Below are positions 16,499 through 23,402 of a stretch of DNA of 36,525 nucleotides, one piece after another (the first letter of the stretch is position 1; each line of letters starts with the position of its first letter). The translations under genes were made by a program, and so were the position numbers. This DNA is from an uncultured Bacilli bacterium (GTDB taxonomy: Bacteria; Bacillota_I; Bacilli_A; RF39; UBA660), in contig CALVJI010000001.1 of NCBI GenBank assembly GCA_944332105.1, positions 1 to 36,525 of the forward strand, in the 5' to 3' direction. Below the pieces are notes generated by a model, which did no database searches, had not been told where the DNA came from, and worked only from the letters and a program-made list of their open reading frames with translations.

Positions 16499-16756
16499 AT
16501 GGATAATAAGACAGTATTAGAAGGAATTCTTTGGGATTTAAAATGCTTATCAGATTTATTCTTACATGGTACGATGGAGTCGTCTACCGAAACACTTCAC
16601 AAAACTTTTCAAGACGCTTTAAATGATATTTTAAATTTACAAAATGATTTATATAATTTAATGAGCGAAGAAGGAATGTATTCAGTATCTCAAGTTTCCG
16701 AAACAAAAATCACAAAAACAAAAGGAAAGTTTACTCCAAGTTTAGAGGAAGATTAA
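16499..16756 (+). CDS. CotF-like spore coat protein
   Basis: An 85-aa helical protein resembling the CotF/coat-F family. Family pattern seen here: an N-terminal helix (LEGILWDLKCLSDLFLHGTMESS), then T-x6-F-x3-L-x2-IL-x-LQ-x2-LY-x-LM-x3-G-x-Y, matching the usual F...L...Q..iY..M...G.Y core. CotF is a coat component of Bacillus endospores; relatives occur in many spore-formers and some non-sporulating descendants. It forms a two-gene unit with the 60-aa gene upstream. The stop codon is the loop of the terminator. Confidence 0.72.
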   Translation: MDNKTVLEGILWDLKCLSDLFLHGTMESSTETLHKTFQDALNDILNLQNDLYNLMSEEGMYSVSQVSETKITKTKGKFTPSLEED

Positions 16757-16772
16757 ATCTTCTTCTTTTTTT
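16745..16772 (+). terminator. Terminator after the CotF-like gene
   Basis: GAGGAAGAT (16745-16753) pairs with ATCTTCTTC (16757-16765, one G-U pair) around a TAA loop, which is the stop codon; seven T follow. Confidence 0.8.
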
Positions 16773-16816
16773 CACGAAAAGTACACAAACGATAAGTAAA
16801 ATAAATAATAAAGGTG

Positions 16817-16951
16817 ATGCAAGATATTAAAAAAAGATTAGGTACAATTATCGTTTTTCTTCTTCTTTTCCTGCTTATTGGTTTTTTCATTCAACTGATT
16901 TCCAACAATATTGGACAAAGTATTAACGAAAAATCTAGAATTTCAAAATAA
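16817..16951 (+). CDS. Small single-pass membrane peptide, 44 aa
   Basis: ATG 16817 opens a 44-codon frame ending at TAA 16949-16951. The product has a short basic start (MQDIKKRLG), one strong hydrophobic helix of about 20 residues (TIIVFLLLFLLIGFFIQLIS) and a polar tail (NNIGQSINEKSRISK). This is the profile of a real small membrane protein, and the region lies between a terminator and the next promoter with no other coding frame. The binding site AAAGGTG is very close to the ATG, which weakens the call. Function unknown. Confidence 0.55.
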   Translation: MQDIKKRLGTIIVFLLLFLLIGFFIQLISNNIGQSINEKSRISK

Positions 16952-16955
16952 CATT

Positions 16956-16964
16956 TGCTATAAT
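16956..16964 (+). promoter_or_regulatory. Extended -10 promoter for the thioredoxin-fold gene
   Basis: TGC then perfect TATAAT (16959-16964); the -35 position (TAGAAT, 16936-16941) is poor, as is common for extended -10 promoters. Confidence 0.65.
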
Positions 16965-16989
16965 ATTTCAAGGGAGTGAGAGTGAAAGA

Positions 16990-17718
16990 ATGAAAAAAAA
17001 TATTTTCCTTTTAGTTGTAAGTATCATAGCTATTTTCTTTATGGCTCCAAACAAAGCAAATGCAGATACAGTAAATGTCTACTTTTTTAGAAGTAATACT
17101 TGTAGCATTTGTGCTTCACTTGAAGACTTTTTTGAAGAGTTATCTAGTGATGAAGAATATAAAGACTTGTTTGTGATTAAAGATTTTGAAGTAAGTAACA
17201 GTACGAAAAATGCTAGACTTTGGTCAGAAGTAGCCGAATATTTTGGTGATACAGCTAACGGTGTTCCTTATTATGTTATTGGGGATGAATCATTTTTAGG
17301 TTTTCAAACTTCAGATGAAGATACGATCAAAGAGAAAATCAAAGAAGTGTATAATGATGAAGACTTTGTAGATCCTTTGACAGATATCATGAATGATTTT
17401 GAAAATCCAAGCGATGATGGCTTAATTATTCTGGCTTTATTAGGTGGTATTATCCTTGTAATTGGTGTAATTGTCTTTATTGCAAGAAAAGATACGACAA
17501 AATTAGAAAAAGCAATAGTAGAAGAAGAAAAGAAAGAAAAAGAATTAGCGATTATAGCTAAAGAAGAAAAAGAAGAACCAGCAGCAGAAAAAGTAACACC
17601 AACAGCTAAGAAAACAACAGCGAAAAAAACTACTACTAAAGAATCAACAACGAAGAAAAAGACAACATCCAAAACAAGTTCAAAAACAACTACTAAAAGA
17701 AAAACAACTAAAAAATAG
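16990..17718 (+). CDS. Membrane-anchored thioredoxin-fold protein with Lys/Thr-rich tail
   Basis: The 242-aa order is: signal peptide or anchor (1-26, with an ANA-D cleavage-like site), an extracytoplasmic thioredoxin or glutaredoxin-like domain (about 27-130) with a C38-S-I-C41 redox pair after a YFFRSNTC strand and a cis-proline motif GVPYY (P93), one membrane helix (about 144-164), then a 78-residue tail made almost only of Lys, Thr, Glu, Ala and Ser. The last 45 residues are KTT/KKTT-type repeats, highly basic. By topology this tail should be cytoplasmic. A disulfide exchange role at the outer membrane face is inferred from the fold; the tail resembles histone H1-like tails and may touch DNA, RNA or ribosomes. 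Confidence 0.8.
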   Translation: MKKNIFLLVVSIIAIFFMAPNKANADTVNVYFFRSNTCSICASLEDFFEELSSDEEYKDLFVIKDFEVSNSTKNARLWSEVAEYFGDTANGVPYYVIGDESFLGFQTSDEDTIKEKIKEVYNDEDFVDPLTDIMNDFENPSDDGLIILALLGGIILVIGVIVFIARKDTTKLEKAIVEEEKKEKELAIIAKEEKEEPAAEKVTPTAKKTTAKKTTTKESTTKKKTTSKTSSKTTTKRKTTKK

Positions 17719-17743
17719 AATCTACGAAACGATTCTATTTTTT
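17713..17743. terminator. Bidirectional terminator between convergent genes
   Basis: AAATAGAATC (17713-17722) pairs with GATTCTATTT (17731-17740). T-runs on both strands serve the thioredoxin-fold gene (+) and the DUF308 gene (-). Confidence 0.85.
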
Positions 17744-18265
17744 CTTTAATAAATAATTTAAAATATCAATGACACTATATATAATGAGTAGAATTCCTAA
17801 TAGAACAAAAACAACATTCTCAGCAAAAATTGAATAAATACCAAGTAGTATTAATAAGACAGATACAATTAATGTAATTGTATAATAACGATTACTGCTA
17901 CTCTTATAATATGGAGCTGTTCCCAATTTATTTAAACCAGAAACAATTAACCAAATTCCTGTAATAATTTGAATAGCATTAGTCAAAAAACTGGCAAGTA
18001 AAATAGTTAAAATACCAATAATTAAACTTGTAATCGCGCTCATTAAAATCCGTGAATCTTCAAAGTGAAATTGATTTTTAATTTGATAAAAGCGAATAAA
18101 TTTATAAATGCCATACACACTTATAATTATTCCTAAAAAAATAAACAACGCACTTAAGACTCCACCAGAATTAAAAGCTAAGAACAATCCCAAGATAAAC
18201 AAAAGAATAGAACTAATAGGGAAATCATCACTTTTTTTCCCTGAATTTAAAACTGTAACTTTCAT
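17735..18265 (-). CDS. DUF308/HdeD-like membrane protein
   Basis: A 176-aa integral membrane protein with about six short hydrophobic helices in three pairs (near 15-33, 38-55, 73-95, 98-112, 130-147, 151-168). This repeated helix-pair pattern with G-I-x-L-I-x-SG-L-N-x-L is that of DUF308, relatives of the acid-resistance protein HdeD; the function in Gram-positives is unknown. I start at the ATG ending at 18265, preceded on the minus strand by AAGGAGG; the longer in-frame start (18280) would include that site. It is transcribed away from the coiled-coil gene. Confidence 0.75.
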   Translation of the reverse strand: MKVTVLNSGKKSDDFPISSILLFILGLFLAFNSGGVLSALFIFLGIIISVYGIYKFIRFYQIKNQFHFEDSRILMSAITSLIIGILTILLASFLTNAIQIITGIWLIVSGLNKLGTAPYYKSSSNRYYTITLIVSVLLILLGIYSIFAENVVFVLLGILLIIYSVIDILNYLLKKK

Positions 18266-18285
18266 AATCCTCCTTTTCATAAAAC

Positions 18286-18294
18286 ATTATAGCA
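18286..18294 (-). promoter_or_regulatory. Extended -10 promoter for the DUF308 gene
   Basis: On the minus strand TGC then TATAAT (18291-18286). A second TATAAT lies at 18299-18294. The -35 region is weak. Confidence 0.5.
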
Positions 18295-18319
18295 TTATAT
18301 AGAAATAAAATAAAGAATA

Positions 18320-18328
18320 TGTTATAAT
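18320..18328 (+). promoter_or_regulatory. Extended -10 promoter for the coiled-coil gene
   Basis: TGT then TATAAT (18323-18328), with TAGAAA at the -35 position (18300-18305). It diverges from the DUF308 promoter, so the two start regions almost touch. Confidence 0.6.
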
Positions 18329-18353
18329 TGAAAAAATAAATGGGGTCGAGAAA

Positions 18354-20087
18354 GTGAAAAAAGAAGCATTAAAAAAAATCATGACAATGTATGGCTTTTA
18401 TTCTTTAAACAAAGAACCTTTTTTGTATGAAAAAGAAACAGAATTAGGAATAGCCTATACTTTCAAAGACGATTTTTTTGGTGAATTAACACGCATATAC
18501 GTTCCCAAAAATGAAGAAGAAGCAACAGACTTTTTAGCTAAATATAGTTGGTATAAAAAATATGGCCAAAAATATCAAATTAAAATTGTCTTATCCGATT
18601 ACAAATTATATAATCCAGAAATAAGCTTTATAAAAGATGAAAAAAAACTATCTTTAGAAGGTATGAAGCAATTAATTGAAGATCAAGATGGTAAAAAAGA
18701 AACAACTAAAAAAGATGAAGCATATATTGAAAAATTACAAAGAACTCTTCTTTTACTAGTAGAAATAATTAAAGAAAAAATCAAAATTCAAGAAGATACA
18801 TATAAAAATTTATTTGAATTAACCAAGGAATTTCGGGCCAAACATAATCAATTAGAAAAATTAAAAAAAGAATATGATAAAAGAGCTAAAATAACTTTAT
18901 TACCTGAAGAAGAATTCACACCGTTACCAGACCTCACTAAAGAATTGAAAACCTTAAGTCAAGATATTGAAAAAATAAAAGAAAAAGAAGTTTTAGAACA
19001 ACAAATAGATGCATTTATTGAATATTTAAAAACCTTAGAAAAAAGTGAGAGTTTAATAAAAAACAAATACGAACTTTTAAAAATACCATTAGAAGTAGAA
19101 AATATGAATAAAGAAATTCAAGTATATGAAAATTTTGCTAATAAAAAGAAAGGACTATTTGCCAAAAAAGTATCTATATCTGAAGAATTAGCTAAAATAG
19201 AAAAACAAAGTGTTGTCTTACATATTGTTTCTTTTGAACAATTTAAAGAAAATGAAATAAAAAGAATTGAAGAAAAATATGCAATGATTCCCGATTTAGA
19301 TAAACGAACCATTAGTGATTTTCTTATTGAATTTGATAATTTAAAAGTAAAAGAGCCTCCTAAGAAAAAAGAACAACCAAAAGAAACAGAACTTTCATAC
19401 GAGGAAGTAATGGTTAAATTAGAAAAAGACTTTTATGAAAGAGGTACAAACGAACAAAAAGTATTAACAGTTTTCCATTCTATTGTAAGACCGATTTTAT
19501 TAAATAAGATCTATCGTGAAAAACAGATAGAAGAATTTATTACTTTATTAAATAACCCCAATAATATTATGATTCGTTTAAAATATTTTAAAGATATAGA
19601 TACGAGTTCACCACGCAAGTGCTACGATTCATTATTACTATATCGAAAAAATTTAGAAACGATCCAGCCAGATATTTTAGAAGGAACAATTAATGTTTTC
19701 TTTAAAGCAAATAAAGTACTAGACAATATAGAATATTTAGCCGTGACCAATAAAAGAACACAAGCTCCATCTCAAAATCTTGGCGAGAATGAAATTGAAT
19801 ACATTGCTTCTATCAAAAAATCGACGAAAGTATATTTTATTCCAACAGAAATTACTTATGATTTGGCCAGTGATGATACACTTATTCAAAAAAAGAATCA
19901 ACCTTTTTTCTTAATTGATGTACAAAAAAATACTATAAATACAGAAAAATCTGATATAATAAAAATTGTAAGATATCAACTAGAAAAAAAACAAGTAGAA
20001 CAAGAAACCATTGCAGTAGATATTAAAAGTCAAAAAATAGATCAATATAAGAAAATTATAATAGAAGGGAATGAGAACTTTGAATAA
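18354..20087 (+). CDS. Large coiled-coil protein of unknown family, 577 aa
   Basis: Not recognised. GTG start at 18354 behind GGGGTCGAG. Three regions: a globular N-terminal part (about 1-110, mixed alpha/beta, aromatic-rich), a long charged coiled-coil region (about 120-350, Lys/Glu heptads), and a globular C-terminal domain (about 355-577) with mixed helices and strands. There is no signal peptide and no membrane segment, so it is probably cytoplasmic. It overlaps the start of the HAAS-type membrane gene by eight bases, so translation is coupled and the proteins may work together at the membrane. The role is unknown. Confidence 0.75.
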   Translation: MKKEALKKIMTMYGFYSLNKEPFLYEKETELGIAYTFKDDFFGELTRIYVPKNEEEATDFLAKYSWYKKYGQKYQIKIVLSDYKLYNPEISFIKDEKKLSLEGMKQLIEDQDGKKETTKKDEAYIEKLQRTLLLLVEIIKEKIKIQEDTYKNLFELTKEFRAKHNQLEKLKKEYDKRAKITLLPEEEFTPLPDLTKELKTLSQDIEKIKEKEVLEQQIDAFIEYLKTLEKSESLIKNKYELLKIPLEVENMNKEIQVYENFANKKKGLFAKKVSISEELAKIEKQSVVLHIVSFEQFKENEIKRIEEKYAMIPDLDKRTISDFLIEFDNLKVKEPPKKKEQPKETELSYEEVMVKLEKDFYERGTNEQKVLTVFHSIVRPILLNKIYREKQIEEFITLLNNPNNIMIRLKYFKDIDTSSPRKCYDSLLLYRKNLETIQPDILEGTINVFFKANKVLDNIEYLAVTNKRTQAPSQNLGENEIEYIASIKKSTKVYFIPTEITYDLASDDTLIQKKNQPFFLIDVQKNTINTEKSDIIKIVRYQLEKKQVEQETIAVDIKSQKIDQYKKIIIEGNENFE

Positions 20088-20670
20088 AGAAATGTTTGTC
20101 AAAAAATTAAAAGATAAATTAGATATTTTAGAAGATAGTGTTCAAGAAGAAGAGATTAATGAATATGTAAAAAAAATAGAGGAACAAGAAAAAAACGATT
20201 TAAAAGAAGAGGACATTATTAAATCATTTGGCTCTATTAATGAGATAAGTCGCAAAATTTTAAAAAAACATGGAATTAATCCGAATAAAGTTTTAAAGAA
20301 AGACCGTTTCTTATACAAGAAGTTTGAAGAACTATTTGAAGTGATTCACAAAGTAGTCGATGTGATGTCTAAAAATTCTTTAGAGGAAAATGCCAAAATT
20401 ATTTTAGATATTCTTATTCTAATCGCCTTTGTTTGTCTATTAAAGATTCCTTTCGTCGCGATTAGAGACTTAGGAGACAGTTTGCTTAGTTATACAAGTA
20501 TCCCAGTTTTATATAATTTATGGGGGATATTAATTGATATAATCTATATCATTGTCGCTGTATTTGTCTTTATGAATATCTTCACAAAATGGTTTAAAAA
20601 TTTAAAAAGCACTAAAAAATTAAAAGTAAAAAGTCTAGATACTGTTACTTTAGAAGACAAAAAAGAGTAG
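20080..20670 (+). CDS. HAAS/DUF1700-type membrane protein
   Basis: A 196-aa protein. The first 70 residues follow the HAAS (DUF1700) pattern: MNKEMFVKKLKDKLDILE, then EEINEYVKKIEE, D-L-x-EEDIIKSFGSINEISRKIL. A linker and two or three membrane helices follow (about 108-128, 148-172). HAAS domains usually sit in membrane proteins of small regulatory operons, often with PadR repressors; none is present here. I choose TTG 20080 as start, nine bases after AGAAGGGA. An in-frame ATG at 20071 directly abuts that site, and MNKEMF is the usual family start. Confidence 0.72.
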   Translation: MNKEMFVKKLKDKLDILEDSVQEEEINEYVKKIEEQEKNDLKEEDIIKSFGSINEISRKILKKHGINPNKVLKKDRFLYKKFEELFEVIHKVVDVMSKNSLEENAKIILDILILIAFVCLLKIPFVAIRDLGDSLLSYTSIPVLYNLWGILIDIIYIIVAVFVFMNIFTKWFKNLKSTKKLKVKSLDTVTLEDKKE

Positions 20671-20698
20671 TTATCAATCAAAAACTACTCTTTTATTG
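20661..20698. terminator. Bidirectional terminator between HAAS gene and HTH gene
   Basis: AAAAGAGTAGTT (20661-20672) pairs perfectly with AACTACTCTTTT (20683-20694). The minus strand has the better T-run (six T), so it probably serves the minus-strand HTH gene at least as much as the HAAS gene. Confidence 0.8.
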
Positions 20699-20918
20699 TA
20701 TTTACTTTTTTTAAACAAATGATATCTTCTACGTTACAAGATAGAGCCATACATAACTGGGATAAAACATATAGATCCACACGTGAAATATTTCCTAAAT
20801 AATATCCTTGAATGGTTTCAAAACGTAAACCAGTCAATCGACATAGTCTATTTTTACTCATATGATTTTTTTCTATGGTTTATTTTAATTTAAAACAAAT
20901 CTGATGTGTTTGTTCCAT
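20685..20918 (-). pseudogene. XRE-type HTH regulator with in-frame TAA at codon 13
   Basis: The minus strand from ATG 20918 (behind AGGGTGA) encodes MEQTHQICFKLK, then TAA (20882-20880), then continues in the same frame for 64 codons to TAG 20687-20685. The second part reads as a Cro/CI-type HTH: MSKNRLCRLTG, RFETIQGYYLGNISRVD, LYVLSQLCMALSCNVEDII. The segment before the stop fits the usual start of this family (ICFKLKE-IIEK), so the whole 77-codon frame looks like one gene in which a Glu codon GAA became TAA. An internal ATG at 20861 could give a 58-aa protein, but it has no visible binding site and would lack the first helix. Either a decayed gene, a sequence error or a recoded one. Confidence 0.7.
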
Positions 20919-20961
20919 AGAAAATCACCCTTCATTAAATAGCTTAGCATGAATAAAAAAC

Positions 20962-20990
20962 TTGCAAAATTGCTTATTTTGTTGTAATAT
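20962..20990 (+). promoter_or_regulatory. Promoter for typA
   Basis: TTGCAA (20962-20967), 17 bases, TAATAT (20985-20990), 34 bases before the start codon. Confidence 0.55.
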
Positions 20991-21024
20991 CTTTTAAGTA
21001 TTTTATGTAAGGGGATGAGTTTTC

Positions 21025-22827
21025 ATGGATAAAATTATAAATATTGCTGTAGTTGCTCATGTTGATGCTGGAAAAAGTACATTAGTAGATGCTCTTTTAA
21101 AACAAAATGGTGTTTTTAAAGAACATGAAGAAGTTGGCGAGCTTATCATGGATAGCGACTCTATCGAAAAAGAAAGAGGTATTACAATTTATTCTAAAAA
21201 CTGTTCTATTCATTATAAAGATTACAAAATTAACATTGTAGATACACCTGGCCATGCCGATTTTTCTAGTGAAGTAGAACGAGTTATTAAAACTGTGGAT
21301 ACTGTTATTTTGATTGTCGATTCAGCGGAAGGACCAATGCCTCAAACAAGATTTGTTTTAAAAAAGGCCTTAGAACAAAATTTAAAACCTATTTTATTTA
21401 TTAACAAAATCGATAAAAGAGATGCTAGACCAACTGAAGTAGTAGATATGACATTCAATCTTTTTATGGAATTAAACGCTACAGATGAACAACTAGATTT
21501 TCCAATTGTCTACGGTATTGCTAAAGAGGGAAAATGTTCACTTGATTTAAGTCAAATGGCAGATACAGTCGAGCCACTATTAGAGACGATTGTTAAACAA
21601 GTAAAGCCTTATGAAGGTAGTGAAAGTGATCCGCTCCAATTACAAATTAGTAATTTAGATTATGATAACTTTTTAGGCAGATTAGGAATTGGTCGTATTT
21701 CAAAAGGAATTATCAAAAATGGCGAGAGTGTTGCTTTAGCAAAAAATGATGGTAAGATTGAAAATTTTAGAATTTCTAAACTATATGTTACTGAAGGAAT
21801 TAAAAGAGTAGAAAAAGACGTAGCTTATTACGGTGATATTGTAACAATTGCTGGATGTGCAGATATTTCCATTGGTGATACAATTTGTAGCAAAGATCAT
21901 ATTGAAGCACTGCCGCCAATCTTTATCGAAAAACCTACTTTATCAATGAATTTCTTAGTTAACAATGGTCCATTCGCTGGTCAAAGTGGCAAGTTTTTAA
22001 CGACTAGACACATTAAGGAAAGATTAGCTAGAGAACTAGAAACAAATGTCGGATTAGTTGTTGAAGAACTACCAAATTCAGATGGCTTTAAAGTCAGCGG
22101 TCGTGGTGAACTTCATCTATCTATTCTTCTAGAAAATATGCGTCGTGAAGGTTATGAACTATGTGTATCAAAACCAGAAGTTTTATATGAAACTATAAAT
22201 GGGCAAAAATGTGAACCTTTTGAACGTGTCATTATCAATTGCCCAGCTGAATATCAAGGAACTGTTATTAGTGATTTACAAGAAAGAAAAGCAATGCTTG
22301 AAGTCGTTTCAACGACAAATGAAGGGTATTCTCACCTAGAGTTTTCTGCTCCAACCAGAGGGTTAATAGGTTATCGTAGTACTTTTATTACCAATACAAA
22401 AGGTGAAGGTATTATGGTTCGAAGCTTTGAAGAATACAAACCATATGTTGGGGAGATTACAAGACGTAAAAATGGTGTTTTAGTTTCGATGGAAAATGGT
22501 AAAGCCTTAGGTTATTCCTTATGGAACTTAGAAGATCGCGGAACTTTGATAATCGAACCAGCAACAGAAGTATATGTTGGAATGATTATTGGTATTCATA
22601 ATCGCGATAATGATTTAGATGTCAATCCATGCAAAAATAAAAATCTAACCAATACCAGAGCTTCAGGTTCTGATGAAGCAATCAATCTAACAAAACCTAA
22701 AAAATTTACTCTTGAAGAAGCTCTAGAATTTATTGAAGACGATGAATACGTAGAAATTACTCCAGATGCTATTCGTCTAAGAAAGGCGATTTTAGATCCA
22801 AAAGAGCGTTTTAGAAGTAATAGATAA
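21025..22827 (+). CDS. typA: Translational GTPase TypA/BipA
   Basis: Ribosome-binding GTPase related to EF-G and LepA, involved in ribosome assembly and stress or cold adaptation. The 600-aa protein is the usual length. It has G1 HVDAGKST (usual TypA: HVDHGKTT), the ERGITI switch I, DTPGH (G3), NKID (G4), domain II, and the TypA-specific stretch PFAGQSGKFLTTRHIKERL followed by ELETNVGL, then APTRGLIGYRSTFIT and the TypA C-terminal domain with NLEDRGTLIIEP. The alanine in G1 replaces the usual histidine, as in EF-G and TetM. Binding site AAGGGGATGAG; single gene with promoter and terminator. Confidence 0.95.
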   Translation: MDKIINIAVVAHVDAGKSTLVDALLKQNGVFKEHEEVGELIMDSDSIEKERGITIYSKNCSIHYKDYKINIVDTPGHADFSSEVERVIKTVDTVILIVDSAEGPMPQTRFVLKKALEQNLKPILFINKIDKRDARPTEVVDMTFNLFMELNATDEQLDFPIVYGIAKEGKCSLDLSQMADTVEPLLETIVKQVKPYEGSESDPLQLQISNLDYDNFLGRLGIGRISKGIIKNGESVALAKNDGKIENFRISKLYVTEGIKRVEKDVAYYGDIVTIAGCADISIGDTICSKDHIEALPPIFIEKPTLSMNFLVNNGPFAGQSGKFLTTRHIKERLARELETNVGLVVEELPNSDGFKVSGRGELHLSILLENMRREGYELCVSKPEVLYETINGQKCEPFERVIINCPAEYQGTVISDLQERKAMLEVVSTTNEGYSHLEFSAPTRGLIGYRSTFITNTKGEGIMVRSFEEYKPYVGEITRRKNGVLVSMENGKALGYSLWNLEDRGTLIIEPATEVYVGMIIGIHNRDNDLDVNPCKNKNLTNTRASGSDEAINLTKPKKFTLEEALEFIEDDEYVEITPDAIRLRKAILDPKERFRSNR

Positions 22828-22852
22828 GCTAGTTTTTAAAGACTAGCTTTTT
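22826..22852 (+). terminator. Terminator after typA
   Basis: AAGCTAGT (22826-22833) pairs with ACTAGCTT (22842-22849), then T. It starts at the typA stop codon. Confidence 0.8.
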
Positions 22853-22857
22853 CAGTC

Positions 22858-22886
22858 TTTAAAAATTCTATTTTTTAAGGTATAAT
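22858..22886 (+). promoter_or_regulatory. Promoter for the sensor operon
   Basis: TTTAAA (22858-22863), 17 bases, perfect TATAAT (22881-22886), upstream of the 161-aa gene, the GGDEF-like gene and yihY. Confidence 0.75.
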
Positions 22887-22912
22887 GAATATACATAACA
22901 AAGAGGTGAAAA

Positions 22913-23398
22913 ATGAAAAAAATCAAAAATTGGTGGGACAGTAATCGTGTATTATTTGTTCTTTGTGTAATCGTTATCATTTGTTTTCTTATTATGGGAT
23001 TTGTTGTTGTTAAGTACTTTGTTGGTTTAAATACAAGTGCTTATGGCGATCGTTTAGACGACATTGCCGACTTACCTTTTACAGAAGAAGCCCAAAATAA
23101 TATTATAAATAAATTAAAAGAAAGTGAAACTGTAACAGATGTCACTGTACATTCTCAAGGAAAGATTATTTACATCCGCATCACTTTTACAAATACTTCT
23201 TTAGATCGTGCCAAAGAAATAGCCGCGACTGCTCTAGAAGTAATTAGTGATGAATATAAACAACATTATGATATTCACTTTACTTTATATGAAGCTGCTA
23301 CCGAAGAAAATGCTGGCTTCACAATTATGGGTGCTAAAAACATAACAAACGAAAGTAATATTATATGGAATAACAATACCCCTGTAACGGAGGAATAA
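22913..23398 (+). CDS. Membrane-anchored protein, 161 aa, unknown
   Basis: Family not recognised. A basic start (MKKIKNWWDSNR) leads into one membrane helix (about 12-36), then an extracytoplasmic domain of about 120 residues. The pattern in that domain, a helix (EEAQNNIINKLKES), strand (VTDVTVHSQGKIIYIRITFT), helix (LDRAKEIAATALEVI) and strand (YDIHFTLYEA), suggests a small alpha/beta sandwich. It is four bases upstream of the two-domain sensor gene and cotranscribed with it, so it may be a partner in the same signalling unit. Binding site AAGAGGTG. Confidence 0.72.
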   Translation: MKKIKNWWDSNRVLFVLCVIVIICFLIMGFVVVKYFVGLNTSAYGDRLDDIADLPFTEEAQNNIINKLKESETVTDVTVHSQGKIIYIRITFTNTSLDRAKEIAATALEVISDEYKQHYDIHFTLYEAATEENAGFTIMGAKNITNESNIIWNNNTPVTEE

Positions 23399-23402
23399 AA
23401 AA

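Noticed and set aside
17304..17672. 122-aa open frame on the minus strand, Val/Phe/Ser-rich
   Set aside because: Antisense of the Lys/Thr repeats of the thioredoxin-fold gene; low-complexity shadow.
20775..20792. CACGTGAAA, similar to half of a parS site
   Set aside because: Only the core and right half fit the 16-bp parS palindrome; the left half does not match, and the bases are codons of the HTH gene.
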